From Glandiceps talaboti (Eukaryota > Hemichordata > Enteropneusta > Spengelidae): a stretch of 64,000 nucleotides of DNA. The stretch is taken from positions 4,937,501 through 5,001,500 of the forward strand of contig NC_135556.1 in the NCBI RefSeq assembly GCF_964340395.1, read 5' to 3'. The notes under the pieces were generated by a model. The model ran no database searches. It saw only the letters and a list, made by a program, of their open reading frames with translations, and was not told the origin of the DNA. The position numbers and the translations under genes are program-made. Positions 56,101-64,000 of this stretch are shown piece by piece. Position 1 is the first letter of the stretch; each line of letters begins with the position of its first letter.

Positions 56101-59100
56101 TAAGAAATGGTACTATGAGGTGAAGATAACCCCAATTTGAGCGAGGGCGCTGTATTCTCAATTTCGTGTTTACAGTCTGGAATGGCCTATTCATTACATG
56201 CTGTCTGAGATTATTTGACAAATACTTCGTACCTCTCTATTGATACTCATATTGGTAATACATCTACACTCTATATCCCATGTCAGAGATGCCTACCAGT
56301 CCAGTGAAGCTATAGAGACCACTGCCGGTCAATAACTGGTATATGTAAGTTCCTTGCATCAATACACCGTCAAGATAGCGCAGTGAATAAAACTTGAAAT
56401 GTTGACACATGTTGCTGTGAGAAATCATCACATTGTATCATCACATGGCAGCAATCAACAATACTACTAGTAATGTATATATTACCAACAGACGTCAAGT
56501 AACTGTAGCTAGAACGATTTTTTTTTTGGACTTTTCCATTATAATTTTCAACTTATTTATGGTATTTTACTTGCTGTGACTGGAATGATCACCTTTTGGT
56601 CAGACTCTAGCAGCAGCCCACATATTTACAATTTGTTTACGGCAAGTACAAGGTGCATAGTACCTCTTTCATGACTGTTTACATACTGACATCAAGCCAG
56701 TGTAAACATTATGACTAGTAGGCAGGTAATTAATATAATTACAAGAACTGTTATGCAATGTTTACACATGGACATCAAGCCAGTGAACACAATACCATCA
56801 ATGACTAGTAGACAGGCAATTCATCTAATCAGAAGGATTGAACATGTTACATATAAAGGTTTTGATGTTTTTACAATGAGATTCTTTTAGTACAAAAACT
56901 AGTAAATGTTACCAATACAGGAGATTGATTTGATAGGAGGGTATCCTATTGGGTTGGTAATATAAATCCCAAGAATGATATCAAGGTTACGACTCTTTGT
57001 TATAACAAAGTTATTCTTACTGCTACAACAGTGGCAATCAGGGTTTCATCAAACTATGACAGACTCAAACTAAAAATGTTGTTGTCACACATTGATATAA
57101 GCTACTACATAGACATTGGTTTATTTGTACAAAGTAGGGTGGCATTTCTTATAATTCCATGATCTTGCAAGGTACATTTTGGTGACTTCCAATATTTACA
57201 CTATCTTGATTACAGGGTGATTATATCCCCAAACAACAGTGGGCACTGCTATCATAAATCACCCACTTGTGAAATCTACCACATTCAACCACAGTAGTTT
57301 TAGTTTGTGTCTATCTTAGTATTAACTGAAACCCCAACTGCCACTGTAGTATCAACAATATATAAACATACACAATCTGTATGTTTGTTTGCACTGAATG
57401 ATAGTTATTAACACCACTGAGAGATGATGATGTTTTACACTGCCTGGTAGTTACTCCACACCAAGGTGTGATTTACCAAAGGAGATCTAGTTCACTACAG
57501 TGTGTCAATCCTGTTCAGTAACCATATTTTTCTTTCACAGTTTGCTGATCACACACCAGGACGACAGAATCATGGTTTGGTAGCAGTTTTGATATTGTTT
57601 CTGTTCACCATAGAATACTTTCACAAGGAGCAGTATGGTTGTGGTGGCTGTTTTTATATTATTTTGTTATGCAATTTAATGGTTTGGGGGTAGGATTTTC
57701 ATTATGTCAAGATGGTGCTGAGCAATTGCAAGATGACTCTGTGCCATTTCTACTTTACTCAGGAAGAACACTGATGATTTAAATCTGGTGGTGTGGGGGC
57801 ATGCTACAAAGCATGATGGGACAGGATATCTTATACCAGCTCAGGCACTTACTGTGAGAACATCATGCTAACACTCATTTGTACAGCCATTTTCATCTTT
57901 CTGTAATTATTTTATTTGAGTGTCTACTGACATTGGCTTGTCAGCAACAAAAGTCTATATTCAAAACTAGGTAGTGACATGTTATTGCCTGAACCAACAG
58001 TCAGCCATACACTTACTGAATGTAGGCAGATGAATGGTAACAGCAGCTTTCTTGATCATCAAACTGTAACTACATCTTGTCAATGCAAAACAATGTCAGT
58101 TAAAGTAGGATATGATCTTTTCAATGGTATTAGTAATAATGTGAAAACAATCAAAATCAAGGCAGCTTTAATACACACAATATTTTCCAGCATGCTTATA
58201 GAGGGCGCTATACATGACCCACACCACCTCTCGGGAGATCAGTTCTACTGTGATAAACTCCATAACTAGTTACATTTACATTGTTTATCATTCAGGTCAC
58301 AGTTCACGGTGTCAAAGTTCATCATTCAGTGTCAGAGTTTATTCTGTGTTCGTGTTTATTGTGTCAGAGTTCATCATTCTGAGTTAGAGTCCATGCTGTC
58401 TCATAGTTCATACACTCATAATCACTCTGTGGCTTTCAAGGAGTGCATGGATGCAGCATATTATTTTGTGTGAGATCACTTTAGTCAGAAACAAAGTAAA
58501 ACTATGATAGTGACATATTGACATTAACCTATCATTGGACATTGATATAATTACACTCAATGATAGAATGGTTCAGTCAATGGGACAACCCATGGACCCT
58601 CTATCCACGTGGAGGGTCTATGGACAACCCATGGAATGATTTATTTGTGTAGATTTCCAGTGTATGGTTTCAGGGACTTCCAATGTTTACACTCTGCATC
58701 ACCAATCACCCATGTATGTAATATCTACTACATGCTACAATAACAGTTTTAGTTTTAGTTTGTGTGTGTAAAACTTTGTCAAATCTAGGGGCACCACAAT
58801 TGTATCTGGCTTAGTGACAAACACAGGACACTGGCCATATGTAAAACATGTGCAAAATTGAAATGCCCTACGTGAAATTACACAGTTGAAAACAAAATCA
58901 TGAGTAAATCTCATTTTAATACACATTAATTCTAGTTCTCTCTTTGTAAGAGAGAATATACATACAAGGTGGTTTGTTTGCTATCACCCCAACACAAGCT
59001 GCACTTATCTCAAACAGAAGCATGAGGTGTGCATATACTGTAGCTGTTTTCATTGGTATTGGCATCTATAATCTACACCCAACTTTTGTGCCAACAAAGT

Positions 59101-61470
59101 GTCTTTATGGCTAATATCTTAAAATATCCACTTACTAAAACTATTATACATTTCTCACAATCTGAAAAAAATGTCAGAAAGCTTAGTTATGTATTTTTAA
59201 CACACATAAAAAGAATTTTAAAAAAAAATACACACTTGGTCCAAAACTGGGAAGAGCTGGATGTGCTTTGCTGACCTTTTGAACTTTGACCCTATGACAT
59301 CATATTGTTCCTATTCTACTTAATTACTCTGAGAATCATATAATTATGGATATTACATACTGAATTTTATTTTTCATGATAGTATTTTTTTTACCAATAA
59401 CTATTGCATATGATAAATTTGATTAGGTCTACTTTTTAGTATACTCTGGCATGCAAAGCGCAACAAGCCTAATTCTTAACACGAAATGACTCATTGTTTT
59501 GTTTTGTATGGTGTAAATTTACATAATGCTATGCCATATCATTTTAACTATATTTATAAGAATATGTACATCTCTCTCGCTTGTGAGAGTTTTAAGTGAA
59601 AGACATCATGTATTCTACATACACCTTAGAGCCTAGAAAATGATCTGGAGGAGTATACTATACGGTATATGCAAATGACTTCATTACATATGTATATTAT
59701 GCAAATCACTTCATTACATATGCAAGGGTGAAAAACATTACCCCTGCCTTGAAAACACTGCACTGTATGCACGTTCTTAATCTAAAAGTACTAGTTTGGT
59801 TAGATATACAGTATCATATCATTACAGTGAACAAATATGGTTGTATGTAACAAATTCTCTGCATTTTCTTAACGAATGACACTGCATTACTTGTACAATT
59901 TTACAACACATGGAGCAGTGCTTTAAAAAGAGGCCGCAGTAGTTTTCATATGTCATTATGACAGGATATGCTAAACCACCAAGTTTGTAAAAATCTCCAA
60001 GCTTGTAAGATTAGGGTTATAGGAAAATTGAAATAATGTGGAATAATCTGCAAACACCACTGTGAGTGTTGGTGAAGGCAAAATGCTATTGACAGAAAAA
60101 CAAACTGAAACTATATGTGACATGTTGACATTAATCTATCCATGGACATTACATATGATTACACTCACAGTATGCTCAACCTATGGCAATTCATGCTGTG
60201 AACATATTCATTTCTCTACTGAATTTATTTTGCTGAATACATGTACATAATATTTCAGTACAAGAACTCTCCAATAAATGGCTAAGGGTGTTTTGGGTAA
60301 AAATCCAATCATATTCATTTGTACAAAGGTGAGACATACAGTGTCTATACATAGCAGCTGTGACATGTCTCAAGAATTGTTACACTGAATACACATGGCT
60401 GGCCAGATCAGTTATTTAAAAAAAAGTAGTGTCTACTTTCCCCTTGTGCTGTCTGCTAAAATAAAGGGTGCTTGATACATTCTTAAATATCATTCTGACA
60501 AATTTGTCATGTGTCAAAATAAATATGTCAATTTCAGATTAGTTTTATGGTATGCTTGGTGACTGTTAATGTGATATCAAACTGTTGACAAGTTTGTTAT
60601 CGTATTACATCAAAACTACAGTTAAACTCAACATTTCTTAAATTATAAAACTTTACTGCACACAGTGGTAGTTGCAGAATATTCCACATACGCTGAGCTA
60701 TACTCCAAAATGAAATGAAATCAGATATTTAGCTAAAAGAACATGTTTCTAGCAGTGTCCTCAGTGGTGGAAGATGACAAAACTTTTGTTTTTATGTATA
60801 ATCAATAAGTAGGTCACCATTAAATGGTTCAATATTACACTTCTAAAAAAAAAGGCAAAATTGGTGAATTCTACTGGATAGTAGCATGAAACTAATGATA
60901 TTTCTATTACACTTATAGGAAAACATTCACTATGAACTGAAAAAATTCAGTCAGTAATTAGTTATCTCTTACAAAATATGAATGCAGTTTCTCACGTTTA
61001 ACAGAGAACCTTATATATCAAAGACAGTGGCAACAGCAGGCATATTTTTCTGAGGAAATAATTAAGGGCTTGGTTGATTCAAAATATTTAAGAGCTAGCA
61101 TGTAAGACGAAGAAAAAGTTCATGGTTTTCTGCTATTCTGTATCCTTTTTACTTGAGTCCCAAAGACTAAATTTGATAAATAAGACAAGCTTTCCAATAC
61201 TACCATACAGTTTTACGTTCAATCAGTGCTTCCTCACAAAACACACGGTTGTTTTTCAATAAAACTTGTCTTGACTGTAGTATAAACCAGTCTGTGTGTG
61301 TGATTCATGTCTGTAGTGATCTCCAAGTAGAATACTACACAAACCCATCATTTTTTATAAGACAAGCCGTCAGATTGCTAGCTATTGTTTAAGTCAAATT
61401 GTTTAGACAATTTGCACAGACTAAAAACATGTTAAACTTATAAAAAACGTGTACAATTCTTTTCCCTAAA
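53186..61470. other. Convergent 3' interval, no confident gene
   Basis: 8.3 kb between the symporter and RhoGAP ends. No splice-consistent, family-like coding segment was recognised on either strand apart from the weak ORF at 55273-55431. The right part may belong to the RhoGAP 3' UTR. Confidence 0.5.
55273..55431 (-). CDS. Unrecognised small ORF
   Basis: A 52-codon ORF beginning MCVCEQSVQELLVHVNVKSD and ending ESKENGGK. Its composition looks more protein-like than the neighbouring frames. The stop is TAA within TAAATAAAG, so an AATAAA overlaps the stop region. No domain is recognised. It may be chance, a last exon, or a microprotein. Confidence 0.15.
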   Translation of the reverse strand, partial: QSVQELLVHVNVKSDIQLMYDRMNMSEMGWWQSLPEQQNQKQMTESKENGGK

Positions 61471-61475
61471 CCTGG

Positions 61476-61998
61476 TACACAGTCAGTCCTATATTTTCAG
61501 TCAGTCCTATGTGTACACAGTCAGTCCTATATTTTCAGTCAGTCCTATGTGTACACAGTCAGTCGTATGTGTAGTCAGTCCTGTGTACATAGTCAGTCTT
61601 ATGTGTACATAGTCAGTCCTATGTTAATCAGTCCTATGTGTTCAGTCAGTCCTATGTGTTCAGTCAGTCCTATATTTTCAGTCAGTCCTATGTGTACACA
61701 GTCAGTCGTATGTGTAGTCAGTCCTGTGTACATAGTCAGTCTTATGTGTACATAGTCAGTCCTATGTTAATCAGTCCTATGTGTTCAGTCAGTCCTGTGT
61801 TCGCAGTCAGTCCTGTGTACAGTCAGTCCTATGTTTTCAGTCAGTCCTATGTGTACAGTCAGTCCTATGTTTTCAGTCAGTCCTATGTGTACACAGTCAG
61901 TCGTATGTGTAGTCAGTCCTGTGTACATAGTCAGTCTTATGTGTACAGTCAGTCCTATGTGTACACAGTCAGTCCTATGTTTTCAGTCAGTCCCACTA
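61476..61998 (-). repeat. ~20-bp minisatellite (CAGTCAGTCCTATGTGTACA) with higher-order period
   Basis: More than 20 variants of CAGTCAGTCCTATGTGTACA. A block of ~140 bases (CCTATGTGTACACAGTCAGT...) recurs near 61547 and 61688 and partly again near 61880, showing a higher-order repeat. It ends about 80 bases beyond the RhoGAP stop codon, so it probably lies in that gene's 3' UTR. Confidence 0.93.
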
Positions 61999-62079
61999 TC
62001 TGTATGTTTTCTGTTTCACTGACGGCATTACAGTATCATGGGTTTATTTGGGTTAAATGTAACTAAAAATCACCGACTG

Positions 62080-62180
62080 CTACTGTTGTAAGATCTCTAC
62101 ATAATTTTCTGGTACAAGACCAGTTCTTCGTGTACCCTCCAGAGTACCTTCTAACCAACCAGGCTCCTTAGATGGATGGA
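62080..62180 (-). CDS. GRAF-like last exon (second half of SH3, stop)
   Basis: Encodes [20 protein letters not shown] then [12 protein letters not shown] and a TAG stop at 62080-62082. The acceptor is TGTCTTTCAG. Confidence 0.92.
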
Positions 62181-63785
62181 CTGAAAGACACACAAAATGG
62201 GAAAACTTTTGAATAAATCAAGACTATTCAACAAGTGATTTCAAAGATCTTTGATATTTTGTAAGAGGCATGACCACATATTATCAGTACCAATATTCTT
62301 AGTGATTAGTTAGTTTATTACAGTTAGTATGAGATACAGTCCACATAGTAGACACACTTCTATGCACAAAATGACAGTTAGCAATCCATCATATTATAAT
62401 TCCGGATACCGAAATTCCAGTCATTTCGAAAGCAAGCACCACAAGAGGGTGCCCAAGATTTGGTAAAGGCGAGGGCTAGAATTGGTGTCATGACCACTGA
62501 CAGTATGGTAATGCATGAAGCAGTGAATATAATATGAGTGGAAGAATTTCAAGTGTTTACAAAACAGCAGTTTGGCATGTTTTGATGTCTTTACTAGTAG
62601 TCACTAATAAAATAGTATTGTGGGGAACAACATACAGCATGAGTGGTAACGTTGTGTCTGCTGTCTTTATGAATGATGGTATACCTCCATGCTTTATGCT
62701 ACAATGCCCTACTAATCTGGCCCTCACTTCCTGCCACCCAAGTTTGTGAACAGCACTCCTAGTGGCCAAACCATGAAATCTTTGATCTTTCCAAGACCTG
62801 GAATATGGTATACACCATATAGGGTATTTTATAGTACCTACCATTTACAATGATTTGATTTGGTTGGAAAGACAGCTCAGTCTCATTTTCAGCTTCACAT
62901 GCATACAGTGTTCTCACACACATACCCGTAGTTCTGAAAAGAACAGAAAACATAATTACACACCATCTCTATGAACTATACTACCTCAGTAAACTTTGCT
63001 AGCGTGTGTACCTACCAAGGTAGTAAGAAATTTTGGGGAGTTTTACACATTGGTTGATTTTACATGCTACATATGACAAGCCAGGAAACTACACTGAGAT
63101 TGCCACAATTACCAACAAATGCAGTATAAGTTGATACACTGACAACTGGCAGGTAGTACCACAGGGGCAGGAGACATACATGTGAAGATTTTTATGTGTA
63201 AAAAATATGTTAAGTACATTTTATTATTAATGCTTATCTTTAGCGGCTAACAGCTAATTGTTAAGAGTATACATAAAGTGTTAACTTCTCTGCGATGGGT
63301 GGTATTCAATAACACATTTTGACTCAGGACTGCAGTAAAACATGGAAGAATTGAGGTATGTTTTGTCAAACCCAATCAGGGACCAGTTCAATCTTAGTTC
63401 CAATTTGAGACCGGTGTCAGATTGGGTTTGGTGATACTGGGAAGGAGGTCACACTTCTATACCTGCTGTAAACAATCTTCTTTACCATAGCAACAGGTGT
63501 AATGAGAACAACATGAATGAAAGGATCCAGAGGACGACAACCTCTTACAAATATATGTAACCAATGGATGACATTTTACAATTGTATTCTTGATTATAAT
63601 GTTCATAAGTTTGTTGACTTGCAGTGAATGATTTCTGGGTGAAAGCTACAGATTAGAACTAAAAGCAAATTTTAAGCAAAATAATAATAAGTGTATTAGT
63701 GTACAAACAACATACAAAATAAAATGAACATGATAAAACATACTTTTTATGGGATACTGGCAGCTGACACAGAGGTGACTCAGGC
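62080..63785 (-). CDS. GRAF-family RhoGAP C-terminus with SH3 domain (partial, last three exons)
   Basis: Exons 63744-63785, 62842-62933 and 62080-62180 join in frame. They give [14 protein letters not shown], then [30 protein letters not shown], then [14 protein letters not shown] ... [14 protein letters not shown] and a stop. This is an SH3 domain with the ALYA(C/D)-like start, the acidic RT loop [10 protein letters not shown], the GWLEG tryptophan motif and the PENYVE ending. The combination [23 protein letters not shown] is characteristic of ARHGAP26/10/42 (GRAF) proteins, which carry BAR, PH, RhoGAP and SH3 domains and act at membranes on Rho/Cdc42. The earlier domains are right of the window. 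Confidence 0.9.
62842..62933 (-). CDS. GRAF-like exon n-1 (first half of SH3)
   Basis: Encodes [20 protein letters not shown] then [10 protein letters not shown]. The acceptor is TTCTTTTCAG and the donor GTAGGT. Confidence 0.9.
63744..63785 (-). CDS. GRAF-like exon n-2 (linker before SH3)
   Basis: Forty-two bases encoding [13 protein letters not shown] with partial codons at both ends. The acceptor is TGCCATCACAG and the donor GTATGT. The phase fits the next exon. Confidence 0.72.
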
Positions 63786-64000
63786 CTGTGATGGCATAGA
63801 AAAATAATAAAACATTGAACATAAATGAAAATATGATAGATTGAAATGATGTGATATAAATGAAATGTGTGAATTAACTGGTCTCCCATCCCTTGTGTAA
63901 GAAGAACACATGAAACTTTCACCATTTCACCACTGCCTCAAGAGTGCAATGTGCACATCAACTGCTGTGATGCATTTCAATATGCTACCAATAGAGGGCA

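Noticed and set aside
57979-58269. 96-codon plus-strand frame in the convergent interval
   Set aside because: No motif, no splice context and no family resemblance; length is within chance for A+T-rich sequence.
58590-58634. Near-palindrome around CCATGGACCCTC..GAGGGTCTATGG
   Set aside because: Imperfect and short; probably a local inverted duplication with no further support.
61549-62066. 142-codon Ser-Gln-Ser-Tyr-Val repeat protein
   Set aside because: Plus-strand reading of a ~20-bp minisatellite that lies in the probable 3' UTR of a minus-strand gene.

Overview
This is an intron-rich, A+T-rich animal nuclear sequence with many microsatellites and minisatellites. Protein-coding sequence is a small part of the window. 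Four genes were reconstructed exon by exon, using GT..AG junctions that keep frame and give continuous protein similarity. From left to right they are: the 5' part of a cyclopropane-synthase/coclaurine-N-methyltransferase-like methyltransferase (minus strand, runs off the left edge); a complete RNF121-type RING-H2 membrane ubiquitin ligase (minus, 8 exons, 323 aa); a complete SLC5-family sodium/solute symporter (plus, 16 exons, 634 aa); and the last three exons of a GRAF-family RhoGAP (ARHGAP26/10/42) with its C-terminal SH3 domain (minus, runs off the right edge).

Layout: 0.4-5.9 kb methyltransferase; 8.0-16.9 kb RNF121; 16.9-24.0 kb divergent spacer holding a decayed transposon-type coding remnant; 24.0-50.5 kb symporter; 50.5-62.1 kb convergent 3' interval, mostly non-coding; 62.1-63.8 kb RhoGAP tail. 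The methyltransferase and RNF121 lie in tandem, RNF121 and the symporter are divergent, and the symporter and RhoGAP converge. The four genes have unrelated housekeeping, transport and signalling roles; nothing suggests a shared pathway.

The organism is probably a marine invertebrate, perhaps a non-vertebrate deuterostome. Pointers are an animal CNMT-like methyltransferase, single-copy-style RNF121 and SLC5 genes, and a foldback element built like the sea-urchin TU family. The species cannot be fixed from this sequence alone.

The most unusual structures are: (1) a 52-bp minisatellite of 15 copies in RNF121, in which every copy carries the exon-4 5' splice site; (2) a foldback transposon whose arms are arrays of a ~15-bp unit, flanked by a 10-bp direct repeat; (3) small phase-1 exons in the symporter that rebuild an N-glycosylation sequon at two junctions; (4) a 4.75-kb block bounded by inverted repeats inside symporter intron 14, with a possible antisense first exon; and (5) two CpG-rich or hAT-like inverted-repeat elements.
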